From contig JBOZIK010000001.1 of NCBI GenBank assembly GCA_051453625.1, forward strand, positions 182,714,652 through 182,778,651: 64,000 nucleotides of DNA, read 5' to 3'. The stretch comes from Welwitschia mirabilis. Its lineage: Eukaryota > Gnetophyta > Gnetopsida > Welwitschiales. Positions 1 to 11,749 of the stretch are shown here, in pieces. Position numbers and translations under genes: made by a program. The notes below the pieces were generated by a model. That model saw only the letters and a list, made by a program, of their open reading frames with translations. It was not told the DNA's origin and did not search any database. Within the stretch, counting starts at the first letter, position 1. Each line of letters starts with the position of its first letter.

Positions 1-999
1 TTAAATATATTTTCTAGCTTTGAATCTTAATCTAATATTTTATTTCTTTTTTTAATATTCTTCATCATCTAATAAAACTTTTTCTCCATCCCTTTGAATT
101 GAACTTTCTTTAGTAGTTTCATTATTATATTTGTCTTCCACCTTTAGTGTAAGCATAAGGATTAATATTATCGAGAAATTCTTTAGATGACATTCCTAAG
201 TTATCTTAAGCAAGATTTCTAATAAACCTATCTTTTCAAAGCAAGAATGATTTCTAATAGTTTTGATATTCTCTAGTCTTAAAACTTCTTTAGCTATGCA
301 TGTTTAACTACTCTTATTAGTAATTGCTAGATATTCCTCTTTTGAAATAGGTGGTGCTTGATTTCATATTTCTATTGTTATGATTTCCATCATAATTACT
401 CTAGGTTTAAATTAGAGTGGGGTTCACCAAGTGTACCAAATTGTTGTGGAAATAAAGTTAGAAAATTAATTTTATGAGATAAAAGACTTAAATTTATGAT
501 TAATTTGTATCTTTATGAAAATGTTAAAACTCTAAAATAACCATCATAATTAATTTGGAAATTTAGATATGAATTCAAAGCTTTGGAATAAATGATTTTT
601 AGAACTTTAAAAGATGACATTGAATTTCAAATATGGATTTATATTATTACAAATATTAGTAAAGTAAATCTTAGTCTAAAATATATGAAATCAAATGATT
701 ATTTAACAATTTTGAATAAGATTACAGGATAAAATTTTGAATGAATTGTTAAAATTTATAAATAAGATTATAGAAAACAAAATTTAGAAATGTATAAAAT
801 ATAATACTTTTATTCAAGAAATCAGTGTAAAAACTGATAAGTGGATTAGATGATGACTTGTTAAATTAAAATGAGAATTATAGCTAAAAGAGAAAAGAAA
901 GAAGACGTTGACTCTTTATTTCCTAATGTATTTTAGGAACTATTTCTTTTTTATTTTTTCGCCTTAAAAATGCCTTTTGTCTTCTTTTCTTTTCTTTTC

Positions 1000-1052
1000 T
1001 TCTTCTTCTTCTTCTTCTTCTTCTTCTTCTTCTTCTTCTTCTTCTTCTTCTT
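1000..1052. repeat. (TTC)n microsatellite
   Basis: About 17 uninterrupted TTC units, preceded by a TTTTC-rich stretch. Seen directly. Probably length-polymorphic. Confidence 0.95.
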
Positions 1053-2575
1053 TTCTATTTCATATTTTTTATCCTTTATAGAGAAATTCCAAAGTCATAC
1101 TTGGAATTAAGCCCTTACACATATGGTTCCTATTTTTTTGGGCCTTATAACCATGTGTAACATGGTACATTTCATATTTATTTTGAATTCTAAAGTAGGA
1201 AATATATTTGATGCATGTAGAGAAAATCTTGGAATTAGTTTCAAATGTTATGGGATATATTAGAGAATTTGTAGGGAATGAATTTGGATTTAGTAACCTA
1301 ATATTTTAAAACTTGCATTTATTAATTTGTGATGTTAAGTTTAAGAATATTAAGTAAACTAAATTGTAGGTTTTAAATTCTAAATACAAGATTTTAATTT
1401 CTAAATGATAACTTTTAAATGATGAATGTGAAATTCTAGGTGTAGAATGCATGACATAAACTTAAACATAAAAACCTAAATTTTGGACATGAAATTCTAA
1501 GTGTAGAATGTAGAATGTTATTTCATAAATGTTAAGGTTGAATGTTGAATGTAGTATGTTAATGTAGAATACTAAATGTACATGTTTAATGTAGAATTTT
1601 CTAAATTGACCATGTCCTAAAATTAGGAACTTTCTAAATTCAAGACCAAATGTTTAAATTTGGCATTATATAATGTTCTTGCTTTTACAACTCCTTCAAG
1701 GATTAAGAAATTAATTTATGTAAAATCTTTATGTTCAAAATTAACATTATCTCCTAAAATAGTTGCAAATAATAAGGTTCCATCATGATGTCACCTTTAT
1801 TATTTACCCTTTTTTATCATTAACTCATCACTATAATTATGATCATAAAATCAAGAGCTAAAGCATCTAGAAATTACACACCTTATCATAACAACAACAC
1901 TTTTTGTGGTATCTCCTTCTTCAAGGTCTACCTATTGATAAAAGACTTCTTCATATGGGATTTTGCAGCAGTTGTCTACATTTCTATAATAATGAAAATA
2001 GTTTCTAACTTTTTTTGTTGATTACTTTATTACTTAAATCACTTAGATGTGGGTTGTTATACCCTTTCAAGGATTTTATCCAAACTAGAAGAATGTTCTT
2101 CTTAGATACCTATCAAATTATTTAAAATATTATTTATTATTTTGGAAGTATCTCAAACCTTGCATGCTTCATATAGATTTCAAACACTAATGTAATCATA
2201 CTTTCAAAGAAATAATAACTCCACTTTCCTAAATTGATAACTACTATTTTGCAAAGTATTTCCTTTCATATTCCATTAGAAGGTAAAAAGTTACTTAGAG
2301 GTTAATTACCTTCTCAAGCTATTAGAGCAGTAGTCAGATGGGTCTCACTCAATTATAAGTATGCCTCCTCAGAATCTAGTTATTTCATAGCATATCCTTT
2401 TTATTTAGACCTTCATACTAGCCCTTCCATAGCCTATAATAGACAGATAAAGCAAAAACTATGAGAATTGTTTCATACCACTTAAGGATCATGCAACAAA
2501 GAATGTTTAAAGCTCTCTTATTACTTTTAAATATCTTATCTTTAGTTATGGTGATGTGTTTTTTTTATAACAGCT

Positions 2576-2616
2576 TTCTTCTTCTTCTTCTTCTTCTTCT
2601 TCCTCCTCCTCCTCCT
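2576..2616. repeat. Compound (TTC)n(CTC)n microsatellite
   Basis: About eight TTC units run into about five CTC units. This creates a spurious Leu/Pro-rich open frame on the plus strand. Confidence 0.95.
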
Positions 2617-3649
2617 ATTTTTCTTATCCTTCTTTTTGTATTTATTTTATTTTATTTTTTTAGTGCACTGTCTTTATAGCCTATTAGATGTTCTTAAAAT
2701 TTAGTATCAAATTGCTCTTTAGGGTTTAACACACTTCATTACAATTATGATCTTACTAACTAAAATTAAAGCCATACAAACATAAACAAAAATCATTGTA
2801 AGTGTAAAATATCATAATCCCATTTCTTTATGTTAAAAAGTTAAAAAATAAATGCACCATAAGCCTAACTTTGTTTTAGAAGATCAATGTATCAAGTTAA
2901 TTTACAAATGTGAAGTAAAGAATGAATAGAGAATGAAGAAAATAATGTAGGATAGAAACAAAGGAAAAAGTGATCTTTATTATAGTGACTTCATAGTAAT
3001 AAGTGTGAAAAAACTACAACAATCTAGGAACAAGCACTATCTAACAACACCACCATAATAGTAGCTACTTCACTAACATTTAATCAAGTGTTACTACATC
3101 TCTTACGCATGTCTTCAAAGCACATGTGAGCATGAGTTTCAACATATGTAGTATGAATCAAAAGCGAGACCTATGTATTTGATGGTCAACTACTAAATTG
3201 GTAGCGGCTACCATGGGTTTTAATCCAATCAAAGAAACTAGTAACCTTGAGTGTGGTATGGATTACTTTCTTCCCTTAAAAATAAAAAGTAAAAAAGAAA
3301 AAGAAATAAAAAATAACGACAAGGAGGAGGAGAAGGAGGAAAAAATAAAGAAAAAGGAAAAGAAAAGAAAAATATTTCTAGATCTAGGATTAGACTTTTC
3401 CATTAGGATTTTATTAGGGTTTTCTTTAATCACCAGCCATTTTTAATCAATAACTCCTCTTTTAGAAATAAATGAGCTTTTATATTTATATAATAATTAT
3501 GATCTCACTAACTATATTCAGGAACCATAGGACTTTTACTTAGTAGGTTACGATTATATTAGACTGACAATATACAACTAACACCCTAATGATCAAAATC
3601 AAAAAGTAAATAAATGTGAAGAAAACAAATTATCCAAAGAAAATCTCAT

Positions 3650-4680
3650 CCTAAAACTAATCTACTCAAACAATGTTTAATATCAAATAGTCCATCATGT
3701 AATAAACTTTCGTTTGCTAAGTAACAAGACTTGATAATGCTTACTCTTAACAGATGTGAACTATTGAGATGACAACTTAATCTACCAAGTGGCTTCAGTA
3801 GAATGTCTGTAACCTCATTTATTAGTGAAATGTAATAAATGACTACCACTCCATTCTAAACAAGTTCCTATATCATGTGTACTTTAGTGAAATTTGCTTT
3901 GCTTTGTCATTAATTATGGATTTTTATTGAGTAGACTCCATCTTGATTATCCACATAGAATATCCAATGATTGTGTTAGCTATATCATCTCCCTTTTAGT
4001 TTTCAATGTTACTAGATACTTTACTTTCATTGATGATTCCTTTACTATTTTTTATCATTTGGATCTTCAAGAAATTGATGAGGATCCCAAAAAAGCTATA
4101 TATTCTAAGAACCACTGAAGTATGAATCTAAGAAAGCTCTCCACTTGAAATTGTCATCTTATTAAAATAGAAGTCCAATATATTATTCCATTCCTTTTGG
4201 ATACTTCAAAACTCAAGTTGTTGTATTGTAATGGCTCCCTTATGGCCTAGTCATATATTTTGTTAAGAGCTCAATTTCATATTATAGGTTTGCACGAGTA
4301 TTCTCCATGCTAACAAATAATTTATGATAGATTATTTATCAACAATTATTTTAAATGTTTTACACTAAAGAATTATATATTTTACTGTTCTCTATGGCAA
4401 ATTGCTATAATATGTCACTTTCATAATTTTATTAATTCAATAAAATTTGGTTATTCTCTACATTCATTTTCACACTAAGATACTATATCATCAAAATCTC
4501 AAATCAATGACATCAAACTATTTTGTCATGTTTTTGTTCACCTTCACAATCCTTTTTTTTATCTTCTTTAGTGATTAATATATTATCAACAAAAACCATT
4601 AAGATATGTTTTCTTACCTTTTGCATGTTTGATAAATAGTGTCACATTAGCATCCTAGTGTTAACATTTAGTTAAGTTGC
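3650..4680 (-). pseudogene. Ty1/Copia RT C-terminus and RNase H remnant
   Basis: Read on the minus strand across several frames, this segment follows the order of a Copia polymerase. First comes a VFVDNILIT stretch like the YVDD region of Copia RT (about 4,580-4,640). A piece like the 'LLSRFM..P...H......LKYPKG' junction between RT and RNase H follows (about 4,215-4,330). The RNase H end has a 'DNQ.......SK' part and an 'EVTDILLKPLGRL' tail like the Copia '(Q)VADILTKPLGR' (about 3,770-3,990). Stops and frameshifts are frequent, so it is a dead remnant. The match to Copia is by recognition of family motifs, not by a search. LTRs were not found. Confidence 0.72.
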
Positions 4681-4854
4681 ATGAAATATCACAGATTTTC
4701 TTAACAATAAAAATCATTATCACAAGCAGAGCTATCAATACATCATCACATCAATGATTGTTTGCAATGCATTCATAACAACTGAAGTGTAAAGATAAGT
4801 TATAGCAAGCAAAACTTTTAAAGCCTTCACTAGTTGTCCTCTGCATTTTTGTCA

Positions 4855-5055
4855 AAGAGTGGATGGCTTGTTTTCCTTTCCAATCGAATCTTGTTGAATA
4901 ATTTCAAAAACCCTATCTTCTAGTTGGGACATCCTTCTCATATAGCATGCGATATTGTCTATGTAATTCTTGCTTCCCTTGCTCACCAAGAGATCTTTTT
5001 AGAAAGTTTCATCTTCTTCTTCTTTATAATCTTCCTCACCCAGTTTTGTGGCAAT
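4855..5055 (-). other. Unassigned open segment, possible exon or gene fragment
   Basis: The minus strand reads about 64 codons with one internal stop: an acidic stretch (GEEDYKEEED), then a helical, charged segment containing 'YMRRMSQLEDRVFEIIQQD', ending in TGA near 4,857. The composition is protein-like and unlike the AT-rich surroundings. It lies downstream of the kinesin stop codon and upstream of the Copia remnant. I do not recognise the family. It could be a gene fragment, part of a kinesin 3' UTR, or chance. Confidence 0.25.
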
Positions 5056-5301
5056 CCAAATAATTTTCATTCTAATAGATAAGATAAACCCGTTGGATTA
5101 TTTGAGCTCTCCACCTTACAAACAACATTCGGAGGAAGAAACCGTAAACGCTTCTTCCCAATAAAATTGAAAAATATCCTGTGTGTTTTAGCTTGGAATA
5201 AAGATGTGAGAAAATGTGCGAGTGTTTAGCTTTGGATAAACATATCTGAGGAACAAAACGTAAACCTCAAAACATACACAAGCGGAGAGGTCCACAGCCA
5301 G

Positions 5302-5529
5302 GTGGCTTCTCAGGCACATCCATGGTACTATTCAAAACAGGAAACTAGGGATTGTATTCTTTCTAGAATTAAGAAGATGAAAAATTGGGACTCGAATATT
5401 ACAGGAGCCACGGTATCTCAGGATGCCATTGGTGTGCATGACGCCATTCTTCTTCACACGAAAAGAATACCTCTTGCAGCAGTAGCAGCCCTTCTTAAAT
5501 ATAAAATTGACGATTTCCAACGATACTAA
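5302..5529 (+). CDS. Hypothetical 75-residue ORF with cyclin-T-like N-terminal motif
   Basis: An ATG-to-TAA frame on the plus strand, tail to tail with the kinesin gene (stops 78 bp apart). Its first part contains WYYSKQE followed seven residues later by SRI, which resembles the W-Y-F-S-(R/K)-x-E...S-R motif that opens plant cyclin-T and related cyclins. The next residues do not continue as a cyclin box. It could be a truncated or retro-copied first exon, or a chance frame in the 3' UTR of the kinesin. The 5,120-5,290 stretch upstream contains imperfect internal repeats. No function is assigned. Confidence 0.25.
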   Translation: MASQAHPWYYSKQETRDCILSRIKKMKNWDSNITGATVSQDAIGVHDAILLHTKRIPLAAVAALLKYKIDDFQRY

Positions 5530-5606
5530 GTGAATCGCCGGAAACGCGGAACAATGACTCTGCTGAAACCCACCTCAGAAGAGGCAACAACAGTTAATGC
5601 CTTCCT

Positions 5607-8600
5607 TCATCTTCCCCATTTCCGAACTTTGGCATCTCGTTCTTTGGCATCCAACGTCCTTTGAGAGTTAACAGTCCCTCTTGCACGCCTTACAGGTTTT
5701 GCTAAAGCGCTCGAAGTCCTGAATCTGGCCTGATCTTGACGAGGCGCGTTCAGTATATTTGCCGAAGAAGCTGTGCGGTCCTCAGAACTTTGAGCAGTTG
5801 TCTTCTCTTTTATCAACCGAGCACTAGCAGCCTCCTTTCGACGCGAGGGCTGAACTAAGTTATTGGAACCACTAAGTCCTCTTACAGAATATAAATGAAC
5901 ACCGTCTAGGGATTGATTGCGGCTGCCGTAGGTCATTACCGTATCGGCCTTGTTTATTACTAAACACTCTGCCGTTTCATTCTTTGGGCAAAGCGTGGAG
6001 AGAGTTTTTGCTGTCGATGCTGCAGTGGCCCTATCGAATGTGGCAACTTTCCTTTTTGACGAGTAAGACGGTCTAGAAGACAGGTCATCTGGTCTTACGT
6101 TATTTTCTTTCTGTTCAGAACTACATCGTGGAAGGTCTACGATATCGCTATCGGGGTTTGGTAAATCCTTAGGCTGAATACTTGCAAATGTGTTTTCATC
6201 TGAAGATCCTCTAACTTGAATTTCAGTCAAAGCGGCAGTTTCTTCAACTTGCTGTTTTTCCGTAAGAACTTTGAAGTCCCCAGCAGAGACAACTTCAGTA
6301 CCCTTAAATGACCGTAATTCCCTCGTTTTGGCATCAAGTTCCGCTTCAAGACTATTAACCTGTTTCAAGATAAAGACAAACAGCCAATGCTTAGGGTCGG
6401 AATCAGTTCCAAATCGATATGGATTAATAAAAATTGCTTATACCTTTTCCTTCAGCATATTGCACTTCTCATCTTTCGCTTTCAACTCTTTTAAATAACG
6501 CATGCTCTCAATCTCAGCCAGATGTTTTTGTTCTTTAAGTTTCACTTCAAGACAACATTCGCGGTCCTCCAGTTCCTTTATCTGCATAAACCCATTCATT
6601 TCCCATGTTACTGATGATGGAGATTCTTCAGTTTTAATTAGGACTGGTTGTAGAAATTGTACCCTCTCTTGAAGATTTTTACATGTCTGCTCTTTTCCCT
6701 TCAGTTTACTCTCTGAAATCTGGATGATTTCCTCCATTTTTTTTAACGAATCATCTTTGGACTTGGAATCATGTTTCGTTTTCTCAAACTGCAAGTGAAG
6801 TTCCATAAACCAAGCCAAATATAAGCTATCCTGAGAAAATGCGAACTAATAAGCCTACATGAGAAGCTAATAAGGAAACACAATTTAACAAATGCATGCA
6901 TACCATCTGTTTGTATTTTAATAGCTCAGTGTTGTCAACTTGTTTACGGGCTGGGCCTAACTCTACTCCCCTCACTCTGCTGGCAAAGTTTAATGAACTT
7001 ATTGTTTCTGCAACGTCGTTTTCATGTGGGCTAATTTGCACGAACATAAGAGTCTTCGAATCTCCTCCTGCGAAGCCAGTCAGAAACATAGGCAGAACGA
7101 AAAAACTTGATACACAGGCACTAACTTGTAAAGAAGCTGAACGAGAAAAAAAAAATTAGAGAATCTGTACCTAGTGAATCTTGAAGCAAGTGAGTAAGTT
7201 TTGAATTCCTAACATCAACAAAAGATCATAAATCACTTTATAAGAAATAAATCGAATGAAGAAGAATAAAGCATTTGAAACATAACCAACCTGTAAGGTA
7301 TATGACTGCTTTTGGTTGCAAGGGCGGAAATCACATCCCCAAGAGCCGATAATGATTTATTTATCGCCTGAGCTTCCTTAAGGCGTTCACCTTGAGCATC
7401 AGTTTTGGCTACTCTCTCACTTCCTGCTAAATCAACTAACCAGAGTTTGCTTCGGGTGCATTCTCCACTAACTATATTTTCTCCTTTCACCATCACGCAA
7501 AGCAGGCTGTTAAAGTTCAAGCCATAATCAGAGGCATTATCAGTCAACCAAAGCAAACTCACTCATAATCTGTCAGAACCTCAGTATTTTATGATCAGTT
7601 TGCCGTTTTACTGGAAATGTTTCCATATTGAGTTTGAGATGCTTGTACAAAGGATCAGTTTGCAGTTAAACTGATTGAGATTGCTGTTTAGACATGTTCA
7701 AAATAAAACACTCAAGGAGCCAAAAAGGAGAAATGCTTTCATTTGAATGATATGAATAGACATACAGGTAAAGAGGAATCAATTATTTCGCTTCGAATGC
7801 AATGAATTTGGGTAGAAGAGAAGGAAACATAAACACGAAGCAGTGAAAAACCGAGGATCTCGAACTGAATGTTAAGAGGGTAAAAAGTAAATCCTATTAA
7901 GTTGTGTCCAAGAAGTTTGTCCACAAGCTTAGGAGATAATGATCGTTAATTCAGGACCAATAGCATACCAATGAGAACGGCTACTGTGCTCGTTGGCGTT
8001 CGTAGCACCTACTGCCCTTGCACCGCTTCCTGTTTGCAGAACTTCCCACACTTCACTCATGGTGTGTACTCTTGCCTCTACAAGACCAGGAACGTGATGA
8101 ACACCTTCTGCGACTTGCTTTATTTCCAGCCTGAACATCAAATGAGCTAAAACTTTAGCTTTTTTACCGAATGCTTCCATCATAAATGATGTAGAAGAAC
8201 TGGAGTGTTCTATCTTACTTTTTTGCAGCTTGTCCTAGTAAAGGAGGGGAGGCAAGTAGATCACGAATCTGTTCATTGTAAACTTCCAATACACTAACTG
8301 ATATTTCATATCTGAAGAGCTCATTTCTTTCATCTGCTACTCGAAAAAGCTCCTCCAATGTTCTATAATTTACACCTCTATTCTGGCAGGTGCCCTCCAT
8401 CGTGAATGTTTTACCAGTTCCAGTTTGTCCATAAGCAAAGATGCAAACGTTATACCCGTCCAAAACAGACACAACAACAGGGGATGTGTCTGCAAACACT
8501 GCCACTGGACAGAGAAATACATTTGTCACCGTCAAGAGTTTTCATCAAATATGTAACTTTTGAACTATTGTTGCATCCAATCTCAATATCACCTTGATCA

Positions 8601-11349
8601 TCTTGAGGAGTAAATACACGATCAAACTTAAACAATTTCTTTGTTGTTCCACTTCGGATACACAGTTCGTTGTTTCTACCAGTGTCAAATTCTACAATAG
8701 AAGATGCCCCGGCCATGATTTCCTCAGCATTCAAAGGACGACACCTGCAAAACACCCTTATATTTCCTAAAAGACATGCAAAATAATGTCAATCACAATT
8801 GTCTTAACAATCATTTCCAAACATGCAAAGAGTTTTGCAAAACAAAAGCCCACCTTTAAGCTCTAAGAGTTTGTTGTAGAGCAATTTTTTCTCCATGCAT
8901 TCGATGTTGTACTTTTTCTTGAGATCGTCACACTGTGAAACTGTATAGAGAACAGAAACGTTATTTCTTCGCTTATAACAGTAACCATTAAAACTAAGTC
9001 CGAAAAAGTATCAGTGAACCAACTCGCCTAAGGATTTTACGGCATTTGTCATTCCACTGATCCCTGGAATTGCAGTGGCACATAAATGCGCGTCTTCCGC
9101 AAGTGCTATGTAATCCTTCTTTATGAGCTGCAGTCAAATACTCAATCAATTAGAATGGGAACATGTGGCCTATTGGATTAACAAGATGACTGTAACTTCC
9201 CCAGCTATAGTCAGTTAAGAAGCTTACCTTAATTTTAGCATTTAAATCCTCCATTGAGAATACCCACGTTTTTTTCTCTCTTTCATACTTCCCTTGAAGC
9301 TCTTCCAATTGCTTTCTGATAAGCTGAACAGCTTGATCTGCAACACCTTGAGTGTTTTAGCAGGTATCTTGCATTCTTGATTTGATAAGACGACAAAAAA
9401 TAAGGAGTCCAACGAACCTACGGACTGAGCATGAATTGTTTTGTTATCCAATTGACTCCTCAGCTTCTCAAGTTGATAGTTAGAATCATTCAGGGACATC
9501 CATGCCTCATGGCATTCTTTAGTCAACTCTTCAATCTTTCTCTCATACTCAGTTATGCGTTTTGGAGCTTTTCTTCTCTTCAGAAAAGTATTTTCCTACA
9601 GAAACTATGTATTAGGACAACAACAAAATGTTATGGTAACCTCACCGGTTCACAGTAACAACTTCAAAGGTCTTCTGACTTACCTCAGTTTCGTAACTCT
9701 CTGCACTTCCCGTCCTCTGCAACTGGACAGTAGCTTCTTCCACTGGAGGGCATTCAATCCTACGCCTTTTTGTTTCAGGACCTGTAGGATGATTTCACGA
9801 TGCTAAAAGTGGATGAACATAAAAGGACAAGACGAGAAAACAAAAAATATGCCATTACTTTCTTTTTTATAAGATAAAAATGGGAAAGGAAACACAATAG
9901 AGTCGCGATTCGATGAAATCATCATCATCAAGTTCTTTTGCATCAACATGAATTTGAGGTACAAGATCACAATGTATCAAAGTTTTAGAAGCACTTTCTT
10001 TGCCTGATGCGAGAAGGTACATGTTCTTACATGGCTGGAGCACCACAGTGGACGTGCTACAAGCAATTTCATCTCTTTGAAAGTAAGCTAAAGAGGAAAG
10101 GTTCCACTCATGAACGTGAAAAAAAAGGAAACTCGGGAAAAAAAAAAAAAAAAGTTTGCAAGTTTTTACTTGATACACAAAAGTAACGACTGGGTTTTTC
10201 TTGGCATCCTTTTGAATTAAGCAGAGACTTGTTTTGTCTTTGTTAAGTAGATAAGCATAAAATTGGAAGGGCAATTGCTTATTATGCTTTCTCATGCAAG
10301 AAATCTAGCACGAATACTCGTTTACCCAAACAAACAAAAAAAAAAAAAGAAATTCCAGAGTTTACCACTTACCTTGGGAGGATGCTTTGCGAATACAGAG
10401 TCCGCACAATATAGGGCTTCCTTGGACGCCTTGAAATGTAACCAACAATAAGCCATCTTCAGCGACATGTGTTCTCGCATCCGAAAGCACAAGAGGTGTA
10501 TTTGCGCCAACAAAAGCATAAATATCTAATCTAGATAAGACCTGTTCATTAATAAAAATTAAAACAAGTGAAATATATATTTCAAAAAAGAATAACATTT
10601 AGACATTTTGTAGGGTTCAACAAAACATTTCTCCTCACCTTCTTCTCCTGCAAGAAGACGTCAAAAACTCGCATTCCAGAAGGACCGTTAGTAAAAACGA
10701 TCTCTGCAAAATGTAGGTCAACAAAATAATCTCCGGCGGAAAGCTTTTCAATTTTATAACAGAAATTTCCATATCTAGCGGACTGGTACACAGAAGGCCC
10801 AATTTTTGCAATGTCAGCCTCTGTTCTCAGAGTATCGCCTCCTTGAAACCAAGAATCATCTTCAAAGTCCATTCCGACTGAGGAACTTTTTAGAGACGGT
10901 CCTCCGGAATTGATCGACATAATTACATCCTCTGCAAAAGGTTAAAAATGTAGAAAGGAGAAAATGATAAAAGTATCAGACAAGAACACGAAAGAGTGAA
11001 AAGCTAAAGATTAGGGACAAGCATGAATCTTTCTATTTATAAAGAAAACCTATTTAGTTATAATATGAATATCAAATGAATTACCTCTTGGAAGCTCGAG
11101 ATTAGGGTTAAAAGGAATAAGCCTAGGGCCATTCTCGCAAAGGACTGGATCTTCGTCATCAGAAAAACTATCTTCACCTTGATCGCAAGAAGTGTTTTCG
11201 GAAACGACGGAACCTTCCTCTTTGCTTTTGAAAGGAAAATCTTGTCGTGCTTCTGTAGCCTCTTCGAGCAAACCATCTGAAGATTGGATTTGCATGGGCT
11301 GATCCATAACTGCGTCTTGCCCTGAATTTTGAGTTCGAGGATCCGCCAT
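5607..11349 (-). CDS. Kinesin-14 with N-terminal malectin-like domain (KIN-14Q/R type), 17 exons
   Basis: Microtubule motor, ATP-driven, probably minus-end directed by family. Exons (high to low): 11349-11085, 10931-10639, 10541-10373, 10072-10031, 9781-9684, 9595-9418, 9346-9228, 9127-9020, 8932-8854, 8766-8593, 8504-8219, 8130-7969, 7506-7291, 7208-7171, 7067-6904, 6788-6444, 6359-5607. Phases agree at every junction, introns are GT-AG, and the total is 3,489 nt (1,162 residues plus stop). Domains: acidic N-terminus; malectin-like di-glucose-binding domain about residues 95-240; coiled coil about 300-445; motor about 450-785, starting [11 protein letters not shown], with P-loop GQTGTGKT (534-541), switch I NEHSSRSH, switch II DLAGSE, then HIPYRNSKLT; coiled coil 798-910; basic tail ending RKWGR. 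The neck preceding the motor is typical of kinesin-14. The family match is to the Arabidopsis di-glucose-binding kinesins. No frameshift or internal stop is seen. Confidence 0.95.
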
Positions 11350-11386
11350 ATCGAAAGAAACGAAATTGGAGCCTTCAGAATTTACA

Positions 11387-11731
11387 CTAAAAATGCAGAA
11401 GAAAACAAAAGCAGCAGATTGACCTGCTCGAGAGACTCTTGCAAAACTGTGCTTCCTTCGGACCCAACGGAAAACCGTTGAAATTGATTAAATGAATAGG
11501 AACCAATACCTTTGGGGTTTGAAATTTCGATTTTGAAAGTCGGACTTCAAATTCGTAACCGTTAGAATTGAAAATACGATTTGTATCCGTTGATATTAAT
11601 ATGCGAATTACGGATTCCACTCTGGTTTTCGGGAAACCATCCTCTTTGTTATTATAAGAAAAAGGGTTCATCAATGTGAATGGTCGACTTGCCCGCTGCT
11701 TACTATTGTAGAATTGTGAATCTTGAACCAT
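11387..11731 (-). other. Possible upstream ORF in the kinesin 5' region
   Basis: A 114-codon open frame on the same strand ends 37 nt before the kinesin ATG. The predicted product shows no motif I recognise. If the transcript starts upstream of 11,731, this would be a long uORF that could reduce kinesin translation. If transcription starts below it, it is meaningless. No clear TATA box was found. Confidence 0.25.
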
Positions 11732-11749
11732 ACTCCTTTGTTATTTAAA

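Larger units (their letters stand above)
1..3640. other. AT-rich intergenic DNA, no gene seen
   Basis: I see no credible coding region on either strand. Short open frames here are low-complexity (poly-Leu from CTT/CCT repeats, Lys/Glu from GA-rich DNA). Two simple repeats are listed separately. Around 442 there is a possible LTR end followed on the minus strand by a primer-site-like stretch, described as a finding. The rest is probably decayed repeat DNA that I cannot classify. Confidence 0.6.

Noticed and set aside
2461-2679. 72-codon Leu-rich ORF that looks like a membrane protein
   Set aside because: Produced by the CTT/CCT microsatellite and poly-T; no other support.
3198-3446. 82-codon Lys/Glu-rich ORF
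   Set aside because: Purine-rich low-complexity DNA; no conserved motif.
9867-10295. 142-codon minus-strand ORF in the kinesin gene
   Set aside because: Mostly intron; only the 10,031-10,072 part joins in phase with neighbouring exons.
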